Below, piece by piece: positions 48,233 through 58,082 of a stretch of 64,000 nucleotides of DNA. Origin of the DNA: Candidatus Sodalis pierantonius str. SOPE. Its GTDB lineage: Bacteria > Pseudomonadota > Gammaproteobacteria > Enterobacterales > Enterobacteriaceae. The notes under the pieces were generated by a model. That model was not told where the DNA came from and ran no database searches. It was given only the letters and a program-made list of their open reading frames with translations. The DNA is taken from contig NZ_CP006568.1 of the NCBI RefSeq assembly GCF_000517405.1, forward strand, positions 2,790,001 to 2,854,000, in the 5' to 3' direction. The first letter of the stretch is position 1. Every line of letters starts with the position of its first letter. Position numbers and translations under genes: made by a program.

Positions 48233-49729
48233 TTACATCACCAAGCGACGGATATCGGACATCACATTATTGATGAAGCTGATAAAACGCGCACCGTCGG
48301 CGCCGTCGATGACCCGATGGTCATAGGACAGCGACAGCGACAACATCAGCCGTGGCGCGAACTCTTTACCGTTCCACACCGGCTTCATCGACAATTTAGA
48401 CACGCCGAGTATCGCCACTTCCGGCGCATTGACGATAGGCGTGAACGCCGTACCGCCGATGCCGCCCAGGCTGGAGATGGTGAAACAGCCGCCCTGCATA
48501 TCCGACGCTGTCAGCTTGCCGGCGCGGGCCTTTTTCGAGATCTCCGCCAGCTCGCGCGACAGTTCCACGATGCCTTTCTTATTCACATCGCGGAACACCG
48601 GCACCACCAGACCATTCGGGGTATCTACCGCCACGCCGATATTGATGTATTTTTTCAGTGTCAGTTTCTGGGCGTCTTCGGACAGCGAGCTGTTAAAACG
48701 CGGCAGCTCTTCCAGCCCCTTGGCGACCGCCTTCATGATAAACACCAGCGGGGTGATTTTCACATCCAACTTCTTCTTCTCGGCTTCGGCGTTCTGCTGC
48801 TTGCGGAAGGCTTCCACTTCGGTGATATCGGCTTCGTCGAACTGGGTCACATGGGGGATCATCACCCAGTTGCGGTGCAGGTTGGCGCCGGAGATTTTCT
48901 GGATCCGGCCCAGTTCCACCTCTTCGGTGTCGCCGAACTTGCTGAAGTCCACTTTCGGCCACGGCAGCAGGCCAGGCAGCGTACCGCCGCCGGCAGCGGC
49001 TGGGGCGGCCTCGGCGCATTTGACCGCCTCTTTGACGTACGCCTGGATATCTTCGCGTAGAATACGGCCTTTACGCCCGGTACCTTTCACCTTCGCCAAG
49101 TTGACGCCGAATTCGCGCGCCAGCCGGCGGATCACCGGGGTCGCGTGCACATAGGCGTCGTTCTCGGCAAATTCGCCTTTGCCTTGGGCCGGCGACGGGG
49201 CGACGCCTTCCACCTCGAACACCATAAGCTGCGAACCGGTGCTGACCTTATCGCCGACGTTAATCTTGATCTCTTTGACGGTCCCCGCAAACGGCGCCGG
49301 CACTTCCATCGATGCCTTGTCACCTTCCACGGTAATCAGCGACTGTTCGGCGCTGATCTTATCGCCCACTTTGACCATGACCTCGGTGACTTCCACTTCA
49401 TCGCCGCCGATATCGGGCACGTTAACCTCTTTACTCTGTGCGGCACCGCCGGCGGCGGCCTGCTCCGGCGCGGCGGCAGGCTTCTCAGCGCCACCCTCGG
49501 CTTCCTCGAAGACCATAATCAGTTTGCCGGTGGTGACTTTATCGCCCACCGCCACCTTCAACTCTTTCACCACCCCCGCCTGCGGCGAGGGCACTTCCAT
49601 GGACGCTTTGTCGCCTTCCACGGTAATCAGCGACTGCTCGGCGTCAACTTTATCGCCCACGCTGACCAGGACTTCGGTGACTTCCACTTCATCTGCACCG
49701 ATATCCGGTACGTTGATTTTAATAGCCAT
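48233..49729 (-). CDS. aceF: pyruvate dehydrogenase E2, dihydrolipoyl acetyltransferase
   Basis: 498 aa with two lipoyl domains, each with a GDKASMEVP lipoyl-lysine site (about residues 41 and 145), Ala/Pro-rich linkers, a peripheral-subunit-binding domain (HATPVIRRLAREFGVNLAKV) and the catalytic domain ending in SYDHRVIDGADGARF (active-site His and Asp). E. coli has three lipoyl domains, so one is absent here; this does not prevent activity in related species. Frame intact, 15 nt after aceE. Confidence 0.96.
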   Translation of the reverse strand: MAIKINVPDIGADEVEVTEVLVSVGDKVDAEQSLITVEGDKASMEVPSPQAGVVKELKVAVGDKVTTGKLIMVFEEAEGGAEKPAAAPEQAAAGGAAQSKEVNVPDIGGDEVEVTEVMVKVGDKISAEQSLITVEGDKASMEVPAPFAGTVKEIKINVGDKVSTGSQLMVFEVEGVAPSPAQGKGEFAENDAYVHATPVIRRLAREFGVNLAKVKGTGRKGRILREDIQAYVKEAVKCAEAAPAAAGGGTLPGLLPWPKVDFSKFGDTEEVELGRIQKISGANLHRNWVMIPHVTQFDEADITEVEAFRKQQNAEAEKKKLDVKITPLVFIMKAVAKGLEELPRFNSSLSEDAQKLTLKKYINIGVAVDTPNGLVVPVFRDVNKKGIVELSRELAEISKKARAGKLTASDMQGGCFTISSLGGIGGTAFTPIVNAPEVAILGVSKLSMKPVWNGKEFAPRLMLSLSLSYDHRVIDGADGARFISFINNVMSDIRRLVM

Positions 49730-49744
49730 GATTTACTCTACCTC

Positions 49745-52411
49745 TTACGCCAGACGCGGGTTGACTTTGTCAGCATCGATGCCGAATTTGCTGATGGCCT
49801 GCGCCACCACATCAGCGCCGATATCGCCGCGTTTGGCCAATTCACCCAGCGCCGCAACCACCACATAGCTGGCGTCCACTTCAAAGTGATGACGCAGGTT
49901 CTCGCGGCTGTCGGAACGGCCGAAACCGTCGGTGCCCAGAACTCGGAACTCGCTAGCGGGAATGAAGTTGCGGATCTGCTCGGCGAACAGTTTCATATAG
50001 TCGGTGGACGCTACCGCCGGCGCATCGTTCAGCACGGTGGCCACATAGGGTACGCGCGGCGTTTCGGTCGGATGCAGCATGTTCCAGCGTTCGTAATCCT
50101 GGCCATCGCGCGCCAGTTCGGTGAACGAGGTCACGCTGTACACATCGGAACCCACCCCATACTCTTTCGACAGGATCTGCGCCGCTTCGCGCACGTGGCG
50201 CAGAATGGCGCCGGAGCCCATCAGCTGCACTTTGCCTTTGCCGCCTTCCAGCGTTTCCAGCTTGTAGATCCCCTTGCGAATACCCTCTTCCGCGCCTTTC
50301 GGCATGGCGGGCATAGCGTAGTTTTCGTTCAGCGTGGTCAAATAGTAGTAGACTTTTTCCGGCTTATCGCCGTACATCCGGGTCAAACCGTCGTGCATGA
50401 TGACCGCGACTTCATAGGCATAGGCCGGATCGTAGGAAATGCAGTTCGGGATGGTCAGCGACTGAATATGGCTGTGGCCGTCTTCGTGCTGCAAGCCTTC
50501 ACCGTTCAGCGTGGTCCGCCCCGACGTGCCGCCGATAAGGAAGCCGCACGCCTGCTGGTCGCCCGCCGCCCAGCACAGATCGCCGATACGCTGGAAACCG
50601 AACATCGAATAGTAGATGTAGAACGGAATCATCGGCAAATCGTTGGTGCTGTAGGAGGTCGCCGCCGCCAGCCAGGAAGAAGCCGCGCCCAGCTCGTTGA
50701 TCCCTTCTTGCAGGATCTGCCCTTTTTCGTCTTCGCGGTAGTAGGCGACCTGCTCGCGGTCCTGCGGCGTGTACTGCTGGCCGTTGGGGCTGTAGATGCC
50801 TATCTGGCGGAACAGACCTTCCATGCCGAAAGTACGGGCTTCGTCGGCGATGATCGGCACCAGGCGATCTTTGATCGACTTGTTCTTCAGCATCACGTTC
50901 AGCACGCGAACAAAAGCGATAGTGGTGGAGATCTCTTTCTTCTGCTCTTCCAGAAGCGGTGCGAAGTCCTCAAGCGTCGGCAATTCCAGCGGCTTGGTGA
51001 AATCTTTCAAGCGGCTCGGCAGATAGCCGTGCAGCGCTTTGCGGCGCTCGTGCAGATAGGTGTGCTCTTCGGACCCTTCTGCAAAAGTGATATAGGGCAG
51101 CGCTTCGATCTTGTCGTCGGTAATGGTGCTCAGGTTGAAGCGATCGCGGAAGTAGCGTACCCCTTCCATGTTCATTTTCTTCACCTGGTGCGCGATATTC
51201 ATGCCTTCCGCGGTCACACCCATGCCGTAGCCTTTGATGGTGTGGGCGAGGATGACCACGGGCTTGCCGGTGGTTTTCTTGGCTTTTTGCAGCGCGGCAT
51301 AGATTTTCTTCGGATCGTGGCCGCCGCGATTCAGCGCCCATATCTCGTCGTCGCTCATGTCCTTCACCAGTGCGGCGGTTTCCGGATATTTACCGAAGAA
51401 GTGCTCGCGCACGTAGGCGCCGTTCTTCGATTTAAAGGTCTGGTAGTCGCCGTCGACGGTTTCGTTCATTAATTGAATCAGCTTGCCGGAGGTGTCTTTA
51501 CGCAGCAGCTCGTCCCAGCGGCTGCCCCAGACCACCTTGATCACTTCCCAGCCGGCGCCGCCGAACACGCCTTCCAGCTCGTTGATGATCTTGCCGTTAC
51601 CGGTGACCGGTCCATCCAGACGCTGTAAGTTACAGTTGATGATGAACACCAGGTTGTCCAGCTTCTCGCGCGTCGCGATGGTGATGGCGCCCTTGGATTC
51701 CGGCTCGTCCATCTCGCCGTCGCCCAGGAAGGCGTAAACGGTCTGATTGCTGGTGTCCTTCAGCGCGCGATTGTCTAGATATTTAAGGAATTTTGCCTGA
51801 TAGATAGCGCTGATGGGGCCCAGGCCCATCGACACCGTCGGGAACTGCCAGAACTCCGGCATCAGCTTGGGATGCGGATAGGACGAGAGGCCCTTGCCGT
51901 GCACTTCCTGACGGAAGTTGTTCATCTGATCTTCGCTCAGGCGGCCTTCCAGGAAGGCGCGGGCATAGACGCCCGGGGAAATGTGGCCCTGGAAATAGAC
52001 CAGGTCGCCGCCGTCTTTGTCGTTGCGCGCACGGAAGAAGTGGTTAAAGCACACTTCATAAATCGTGGCGGAGGACTGGAATGACGCCATATGGCCGCCC
52101 AGTTCCAAATCTTTCTTCGACGCGTGCAGCACGGTCATGACGGCGTTCCAGCGTATAGCGGAACGGATGCGGCGCTCCAACTCCAAATTGCCCGGATACT
52201 CAGGCTCCTCCTCGACCGGAATCGTGTTGATGTAATTGCGCCCGGCGGCACCTTGCGCGATGCTTACCCCACCTTTGCGCGCTTCGTCCAACACCTGATC
52301 AATCAGGAATTGCGCGCGTTCAATACCTTCTTCACGGATAACCGATTCGATCGCCTGTAGCCAGTCGCGTGTTTCGATCGGATCCACGTCATTGTACAAA
52401 CGTTCTGACAT
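49745..52411 (-). CDS. aceE: pyruvate dehydrogenase E1 component
   Basis: 888 aa, normal length. Homodimeric E1 with the thiamine diphosphate motif GDGEMDEPESKGAI...NCN (about residues 230-260), VKKMNMEGVRYF and other conserved blocks. It decarboxylates pyruvate and transfers acetyl to E2. The stop is followed by aceF. A 20-bp-arm hairpin lies between pdhR and this gene. Confidence 0.97.
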   Translation of the reverse strand: MSERLYNDVDPIETRDWLQAIESVIREEGIERAQFLIDQVLDEARKGGVSIAQGAAGRNYINTIPVEEEPEYPGNLELERRIRSAIRWNAVMTVLHASKKDLELGGHMASFQSSATIYEVCFNHFFRARNDKDGGDLVYFQGHISPGVYARAFLEGRLSEDQMNNFRQEVHGKGLSSYPHPKLMPEFWQFPTVSMGLGPISAIYQAKFLKYLDNRALKDTSNQTVYAFLGDGEMDEPESKGAITIATREKLDNLVFIINCNLQRLDGPVTGNGKIINELEGVFGGAGWEVIKVVWGSRWDELLRKDTSGKLIQLMNETVDGDYQTFKSKNGAYVREHFFGKYPETAALVKDMSDDEIWALNRGGHDPKKIYAALQKAKKTTGKPVVILAHTIKGYGMGVTAEGMNIAHQVKKMNMEGVRYFRDRFNLSTITDDKIEALPYITFAEGSEEHTYLHERRKALHGYLPSRLKDFTKPLELPTLEDFAPLLEEQKKEISTTIAFVRVLNVMLKNKSIKDRLVPIIADEARTFGMEGLFRQIGIYSPNGQQYTPQDREQVAYYREDEKGQILQEGINELGAASSWLAAATSYSTNDLPMIPFYIYYSMFGFQRIGDLCWAAGDQQACGFLIGGTSGRTTLNGEGLQHEDGHSHIQSLTIPNCISYDPAYAYEVAVIMHDGLTRMYGDKPEKVYYYLTTLNENYAMPAMPKGAEEGIRKGIYKLETLEGGKGKVQLMGSGAILRHVREAAQILSKEYGVGSDVYSVTSFTELARDGQDYERWNMLHPTETPRVPYVATVLNDAPAVASTDYMKLFAEQIRNFIPASEFRVLGTDGFGRSDSRENLRHHFEVDASYVVVAALGELAKRGDIGADVVAQAISKFGIDADKVNPRLA

Positions 52412-52452
52412 GGTGGTGTTCCTTATCTATCTTTAATATTGGTTTAGTTGGA

Positions 52453-52497
52453 GCCTGTCTTCCTATGCTCTGGCCGTCAGAGCATAGGAAGACAGGC
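52453..52497 (-). repeat. perfect 20-bp inverted repeat between pdhR and aceE
   Basis: Two 20-base arms, perfectly complementary, with a 5-nt loop (GCCGT). There is no T tract, so it is not a classical terminator. It lies 42 nt after the pdhR stop on the coding strand and 42 nt before the aceE start. It could stabilise or attenuate the pdhR-aceE transcript, or be a REP-like element. Confidence 0.85.
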
Positions 52498-52538
52498 CCA
52501 TAGCTTCTGCTGCCGCGTGGGCCACCGTTCCCGGAGGC

Positions 52539-53303
52539 TTAATCCTTGCGTTGCTGGAGACGTCGAAGCGATCGTTCGCGCCGGCTATGTTCCCGGCCAA
52601 GGTCCAGCAAAATTTCCTCAATAAACGCCAGATGGCGATGTGACGCCTCGCGCGCCTTTTCCGGCTCACGCGCGACTATCGCCGCGAAAATTCCGGCGCG
52701 GAGGCTGCTCACCTGCGCCAGCATTTCCCGGCGCGAGTAAAGCAATTCAAAATTCTGACGCACGTTGTTTTCCAGCATCGGCCCCATGCAGCGCACCAGA
52801 TGCAATAAAACCGCATTATGCGCGGCTTCGGTAACGGCGATTTGATAATTCATGACGGCATCGGCCTCCGCGTCGAGATCGCCGCTGTCCTGCGCCGCCT
52901 GAATCGCCTGATGGCACTCACGGATATGCTCGAAATCCTGCTCGGTCCCGCGCAGCGCCGCATAATAGGCGGCAATACCTTCAAGGGCGTGGCGGGTTTC
53001 CAACAGGTCGTATTGCGATTCAGGATGTTCCGCCAACAGTTCGGTCAGCGGATCGCTGAAGCTTTGCCACAAATTACTTTGCACAAACGTCCCTCCCCCC
53101 TGCCGCCGCCGCAGCAGGCCTTTGGCTTCCAATCGCTGGATGGCTTCCCGCAACGAGGGGCGGGAGACGTCAAATTGCTTGGCCAGTTCACGCTCGGGAG
53201 GCAATTTTTCGCCGGGGCGCAGCGTCCCTTCCAGAATCAAATATTCCAACTGTTGTTCTATGACATCCGATAACTTGGGTTGGCGGATCTTACTATAGGC
53301 CAT
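52539..53303 (-). CDS. pdhR: GntR/FadR-family regulator of pyruvate dehydrogenase, PdhR
   Basis: 254 aa from ATG 53303 (MAYSKIRQPKLSDVIEQQL), matching E. coli PdhR. Winged HTH with PPERELAKQFDVSRPSLREAI (about residues 35-55), then an FCD effector domain with YSRREMLAQVSSL. PdhR represses pdhR-aceEF-lpdA until pyruvate binds. The operator lies just upstream. Frame intact. Confidence 0.96.
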   Translation of the reverse strand: MAYSKIRQPKLSDVIEQQLEYLILEGTLRPGEKLPPERELAKQFDVSRPSLREAIQRLEAKGLLRRRQGGGTFVQSNLWQSFSDPLTELLAEHPESQYDLLETRHALEGIAAYYAALRGTEQDFEHIRECHQAIQAAQDSGDLDAEADAVMNYQIAVTEAAHNAVLLHLVRCMGPMLENNVRQNFELLYSRREMLAQVSSLRAGIFAAIVAREPEKAREASHRHLAFIEEILLDLGREHSRRERSLRRLQQRKD

Positions 53304-53334
53304 TTCTTGTCTTCTCAGCGGATGGCGCGGAGTC

Positions 53335-53351
53335 AATTGGTAATACCAATT
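53335..53351. promoter_or_regulatory. pdhR: PdhR operator
   Basis: AATTGGTAATACCAATT is a perfect match to the PdhR box pattern ATTGGTnnnACCAAT. It lies 32 bp before the pdhR start codon, so the regulator should repress its own operon. Confidence 0.85.
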
Positions 53352-53867
53352 ACATTTTTACGGTGCTAAAAGTAACAAAGTATTCACCTTCTGTCTATCG
53401 TGGCTTTGACCTAAATCATCAAATCGCGCACATTCTCACAAAAGCCTTACATCTATGCTGCGTCAGGCCCGCTGCGCAGCACAATCGTGTTTTCCGGCGA
53501 AAAGGTTATTAACGTCTATGAAACGTTCCGGGGAAGCCGTGGAAGATGACCTACACTGAAAGCCAGGGAAAAAACGCCGCCAAATGTATAGTCATGCAAC
53601 CCTGATACGACCTTATGAACCCCGGCGATTTTCCCGTCGCCGTTACGCCCATCCTCCAGCAAACGACGGCGCCGGTTTATTACGAGCAAGTGTCATAAAT
53701 CCCGTGCAAAGCCTGCCACATATCACTATTCTGTTGCCCGCGACAGCCCGGACGCAAAAATGCCGCGCCGTGACGCGTAAATTAAAACGTACAACAACCG
53801 TAACTGTGGATAGACACAGCGCTGGGCGGAATCCAGATATCTGCCCGCCATAACGACAGAGGATTCG
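53352..53867. promoter_or_regulatory. pdhR-aroP divergent intergenic region
   Basis: 516 bp without a gene, expected to hold the pdhR and aroP promoters. A TyrR-like half pattern (GTAAATTAAAACGTAC) at about 53775 is weak. No confident -10/-35 was assigned. Confidence 0.5.
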
Positions 53868-55238
53868 ATGATGGAAGGTCAACAGCGCGCCGAGACGCTG
53901 AAACGCGGGCTAAAAAACCGCCATATACAGCTTATTGCATTGGGCGGGGCAATTGGCACTGGCCTGTTTCTGGGGATTGCGCAAACCATACAAATGGCCG
54001 GCCCTTCGGTTATTTTGGGCTACGCTATCGGCGGCGTTATCGCCTTTCTTATCATGCGCCAACTGGGCGAGATGGTGGTGGAGGAGCCGGTGGCCGGCTC
54101 GTTCAGCCACTTCGCCTACAAATATTGGGGCAATTTCGCCGGCTTCGCCTCCGGCTGGAATTATTGGGTATTGTATGTCCTGGTGGCGATGGCGGAATTG
54201 TCCGCGGTCGGGATCTATATGCAATACTGGTGGCCCGGACTGCCCACTTGGGTTTCGGCGGTGGTGTTTTTCCTGCTGATTAACGCCATCAATTTGGCTA
54301 ACGTGAAGCTTTATGGCGAAATGGAATTTTGGTTCGCCATTATCAAAGTGATTGCCATCGTGGCGATGATCGTTTTTGGCGCCTGGCTACTGCTGAGCGG
54401 ACGCGGCGGCCCGGAGGCCAGCGTGACCAATTTATGGGCGCAGGGCGGCTTCTTCCCCCACGGCGGCAAGGGCTTGCTGATGGCCATGGCGGTGATTATG
54501 TTTTCCTTCGGCGGTCTGGAGCTGGTGGGCATTACCGCTGCCGAGGCGGATGACCCGGCGCACAGCATTCCCAAAGCCACTAACCAGGTTATTTACCGTA
54601 TTCTGATCTTTTACATCGGCACGCTGGCGATCCTGCTTTCGCTGTACCCCTGGGCCAAAGTGGTGGAAGGCGGCAGCCCGTTTGTATTGATTTTCCAGGC
54701 TCTTAACAGCTACTGGGTGGCCAATATCCTTAATCTGGTGGTCTTGACCGCCGCGCTGTCTGTTTATAACAGCTGCGTTTATAGCAATAGCCGCATGCTG
54801 TACGGTTTGGCCCGCCAGGGCAATGGCCCGCAATCGCTCGCCAGAGTCGACCGGCGCGGCGTGCCGGTGGCCGCGCTCGGCGTCTCGGCCGTCGCGACCG
54901 CGATTTGTGTGCTGCTCAACTACCTGATGCCCGGCCAGGCTTTTGGCCTGCTGATGGCGCTGGTGGTTTCTGCGCTGGTGATCAATTGGAGCATGATCAG
55001 TTTGGCGCATTGGAAATTTCGCCGCAAAAAAGCGCAACAGGGCGTCGTTCCGCGCTTTCCGGCGCTATGGTACCCGGTGGGCAACTGCCTTTGCCTGCTT
55101 TTCATGGCGGGTATTTTGGCGATTATGCTCCTCACGCCGGGCATGGCCATTTCGGTGTATTTGATTCCGGTATGGCTGGTTGTGTTGGGCATCGGTTTTG
55201 CGCTGAAAACCTCCGGCCAGCGCGCTAGCGCACGCTGA
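53868..55238 (+). CDS. aroP: aromatic amino acid permease
   Basis: 456 aa with about 12 membrane segments. It starts MMEGQQRAETLKRGLKNRHI and has IALGGAIGTGLFLG, the APC-family motif, and PSVILGYAIGGVIAFLIMRQ. AroP is the general Phe/Tyr/Trp transporter at the inner membrane. It is divergent from pdhR as in E. coli. Frame intact. Because yddG is broken, aromatic amino acid import seems kept while export is lost (inference). Confidence 0.96.
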   Translation: MMEGQQRAETLKRGLKNRHIQLIALGGAIGTGLFLGIAQTIQMAGPSVILGYAIGGVIAFLIMRQLGEMVVEEPVAGSFSHFAYKYWGNFAGFASGWNYWVLYVLVAMAELSAVGIYMQYWWPGLPTWVSAVVFFLLINAINLANVKLYGEMEFWFAIIKVIAIVAMIVFGAWLLLSGRGGPEASVTNLWAQGGFFPHGGKGLLMAMAVIMFSFGGLELVGITAAEADDPAHSIPKATNQVIYRILIFYIGTLAILLSLYPWAKVVEGGSPFVLIFQALNSYWVANILNLVVLTAALSVYNSCVYSNSRMLYGLARQGNGPQSLARVDRRGVPVAALGVSAVATAICVLLNYLMPGQAFGLLMALVVSALVINWSMISLAHWKFRRKKAQQGVVPRFPALWYPVGNCLCLLFMAGILAIMLLTPGMAISVYLIPVWLVVLGIGFALKTSGQRASAR

Positions 55239-55278
55239 TCCTCCGTTTGCACGCCGGCCGGTATTACCACCGTGCCGG

Positions 55279-55302
55279 CGAAGGGCCGCAGGCGGCCCTT
55301 CG
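55279..55302 (+). terminator. aroP downstream palindrome, possible terminator
   Basis: Eleven-base arms CGAAGGGCCGC and GCGGCCCTTCG with a 2-base centre. No T tract follows, so it is a weak candidate, although it lies 40 bp after the aroP stop. Confidence 0.45.
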
Positions 55303-55329
55303 CGGATGGCTTGCTACCTCAAGCTGCTA

Positions 55330-55430
55330 GCGCCTGCCGCGTATCCTATGCCCCGTAACGCGTTTCGCATGCCCGTATTCCGTCTCGCATGCCCGGTATC
55401 ACGTTTCGCCTGCGCCGTATCGTCTATTGC
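55330..55430. repeat. degenerate tandem repeats, about 20 bp
   Basis: Units such as CGTTTCGCATGCCCGTATTC, CGTCTCGCATGCCCGGTATC and CGTTTCGCCTGCGCCGTATC follow each other between aroP and IS21 copy 3. Function unknown. Confidence 0.55.
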
Positions 55431-55640
55431 CCGCCGCATTTCGGATGCGGTGTTCTGCAAGTTGTCTGCCGCGTTGATTCCCCGCATTCCGCTTGGTGCA
55501 AAAGGTATTCCGCTTCCATTTGCAGATTCCGACGTATCCGATCAGCTGTTCCGGCGACATCCGATCAGTTATTCCGATATTTTCCGATCACCCATTCCAG
55601 TGATATTCGTTCACGTGTTCGCTCATCTTCTGACTCGGGT

Positions 55641-56390
55641 TTAGTCTATTTTTCCTGTGCTGGCTACTCCTTGCTCTTTGCGTAGTGATTCGCCTTTAAG
55701 TTCCAGTCTATAGCTGAGGTGTACTAACCGATCGAGTAACGCGTCAGCTGTCGTGGGGTTTTCTATCAGTCCATACCATTTTTTCACCGGCAGTTGACTG
55801 ATCAGGATGCTGCTGCTTTTGTCGTAGCGATCTTCCATCACCTCCAACAGCATCGTTGCCTGCATCGGACTTATTGATTCTAGGCCCACGTCGTCCAAGA
55901 TCAGTAACTCTATTTTTTCTAACTGCTTAAGCTGTTTTAGATAGGTCCCGTCTACCTGACACTGGTGAAGATGGGCCAGCAACCGACCCACTCGCCAGTA
56001 ACGCACGCTATATTGCTGCCGGCATGCCTGCTCACCAAGCGCACAACTGAGCCAGGTTTTGCCCGTACCTGTTGGCCCCGTGATGAGTATGCTTTTCTGA
56101 TATTTCAGATATTGTCCCCCTAGCAGATCTCGCATCTGTTCCGGTGTCACTCCTCGGCTAGGGATATAGCGGATATCTTCCGGTTTTGCCTGCAAGCGCA
56201 TTTGCGATTGCCGTCGCAGACGGCATATGTGGTTGTTTTTTCTATGCAAATTTTCCGATTCTACCATCAGCGACAACCGCTCCTCGAACCCCAGCTCCCC
56301 ATAACTCCCCGGGAGTTCGCGTTGCGTCTCCAACGCCTGGACCATTGCCGACAACTTCAGCTCTCGCAGAGCCATTAACAGTGTATCCAT
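55641..56390 (-). CDS. istB: IS21 helper ATPase IstB, intact
   Basis: 249 aa like copy 2, one Pro-to-Leu change (DRLVHLSYRL) near the C-terminus. Walker A and B are intact. Confidence 0.93.
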   Translation of the reverse strand: MDTLLMALRELKLSAMVQALETQRELPGSYGELGFEERLSLMVESENLHRKNNHICRLRRQSQMRLQAKPEDIRYIPSRGVTPEQMRDLLGGQYLKYQKSILITGPTGTGKTWLSCALGEQACRQQYSVRYWRVGRLLAHLHQCQVDGTYLKQLKQLEKIELLILDDVGLESISPMQATMLLEVMEDRYDKSSSILISQLPVKKWYGLIENPTTADALLDRLVHLSYRLELKGESLRKEQGVASTGKID

Positions 56391-56401
56391 ATTTATTCTC
56401 C

Positions 56402-57952
56402 TTAGTGATAACTGTCCGGACCTCGGAGGTTTTCGTGAACCAGCATTGATACGCCGGCTCCGTCCTGGGTGACCTCACTTTCACGACCGTGTTTCAATAC
56501 GTTGGCTATGAAAGAGCGGTTAATGCACCCTTTCTCCAACGCCAGCGCGCAGGCCTTCTCCAGTCGCGTCGTCTCATAGCGCCGTTGCAGATTGGGTAGC
56601 CCCAGCACGGAGCGGTAAGCCTGCTCCGGATGGGCTTTGCTCTTTTGGATGGACTCGACCACTTTCAGTGTGCACACACCCACCGACAGCGCCCAACTGC
56701 ACAGCCTTTCCGGCGTCCACTGACTCTGCCCCTTATGGTTAGCCGGCATGTGCGCCGCCTGAGTCGTGTGCCTATAGGCGTTATCGCTGCGAGGGTGCGT
56801 AGCTACGCAGACGCCCTTATGGTGGATTTACACCAGCCGTTGGGTGGCGATGACGTCAACCCGCTCGCCAACCAGCGGATGCGGCACCGAATACCAGTTT
56901 TTGCCGTAGTCTATGTGGTAATCAGGTCCCACTCGGGCAACGAGATACTCACTGTATTCCCATTGTGTGGGCGGTAGAGGCTCAAGAGCCGGTTTGTCCA
57001 GCTGCTCGAAGCGTTCAAGGCGACTTTGTCCGCCGTAATGACGCATCGGGCGCAGATTCAACTCATGATTGAGTTCTCGTATCACCTGGTTGAGTTCGGC
57101 CAGCGAGTAGAACCTACGTTTACACAACCGGGCCAAAACCCAGCGTTCTACCAGCTGCACAGTTGATTCTGCCTTCGCCTTGTCTTTCGGTTTTCTCGGG
57201 CGCGCCGGTAGCACCACTGTCTCATAGTGATTTGCCAGCGCCTGGTAGCTCTGGTTTATGACCGGCTCATAGCGGTCAGGGGTGCTGACAGCGCTGCGCA
57301 GATTATCAGGTATCATCAGCTCCGGAACCCCAACCATGAAGTGCAGGCAGCGGCTATTGGCGTTCAGCCACGATGCCATGTCCTGGCCTTCGCAGGCTTC
57401 GATATACGCATAGCCTGACACGCCCATGGCAGCGACGAAGATAGCGACCTGGCGTACGCTACCGGTCGCAGGGTTGACGATAGGTACGGTGGGGCCACAG
57501 AAGTCGATGAAGAGCTTTTCGCCAGCCTTGTGCTCCATGCGCATGGAACGCCGCTGCTTCTTTTTCCAGTCACGGAATAGTGCACAAAACTGTGAGTAAC
57601 CGAGGGCATTACCGCCCACGGCGGACTGATATTCCATCCAGAGCAGCTGCTTGGTCATGCCCTTGCGGCTTAACTCGGTATCGATATCAAGCCAGCTGGG
57701 TAAGGTATTGATAACTTTTCCGGATTTGCCGGGATAGAGCAGGCGGTCAAGGTCGACGGGGGACAGTTCCGCCGGCAATGGCCAGACTAGGTTAGCTACC
57801 GTGAATCGGCCGAGGATATCGTGCACGCTAGTACAGCCTATGCCGAGCGCTGCTGCGATAGTGCGATTCGAGCGACGCTGCTCGAATTTCATACGTAAGA
57901 CATTAATATAGATGCACATTTCCGTTCTCGCTTTCTTCTTTTTACGTGCCAT
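56402..57952 (-). pseudogene. istA: IS21 transposase IstA, nonsense codon
   Basis: The frame matches the 516-aa IstA from ATG 57952 but has TAA at 56828-56830 where other copies have CAA (after IATQRLV). It lies after the DDE core; the lost C-terminal 140 residues are needed for normal IstA function in the family. Confidence 0.93.
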
Positions 57953-58082
57953 GCCATGCCCCCGGAAGCTAAAAGTCTCCAGAGTATGGCGGAACAGAAG
58001 ATGAGCGATCGAACAGAATCGGAATCGCTGATCGGGTGAAATCGGAATCAGTGATCGGATGTGACCGGAACCAGCATCCATT

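Larger units (their letters stand above)
55521..58076 (-). mobile_element. IS21-family element, copy 3 (2556 bp)
   Basis: Complete ends (TGCAGATTCCGACG at 55521 and inverted TGCTGGTTCCGG at 58076), flanked by a perfect 6-bp duplication TCCATT at 55515-55520 and 58077-58082. The istA-side terminus has two 22-bp repeat units. Confidence 0.95.

Noticed and set aside
49145..51472. 775-codon open frame on the plus strand antisense to aceE/aceF
   Set aside because: It lies in the complement of two well-supported, high-GC genes, has no family resemblance, and is His/Phe/Arg-rich as expected from antisense reading of such codons.
53770..53800. TyrR box before aroP
   Set aside because: The match to TGTAAA-N6-TTTACA is too weak to call.
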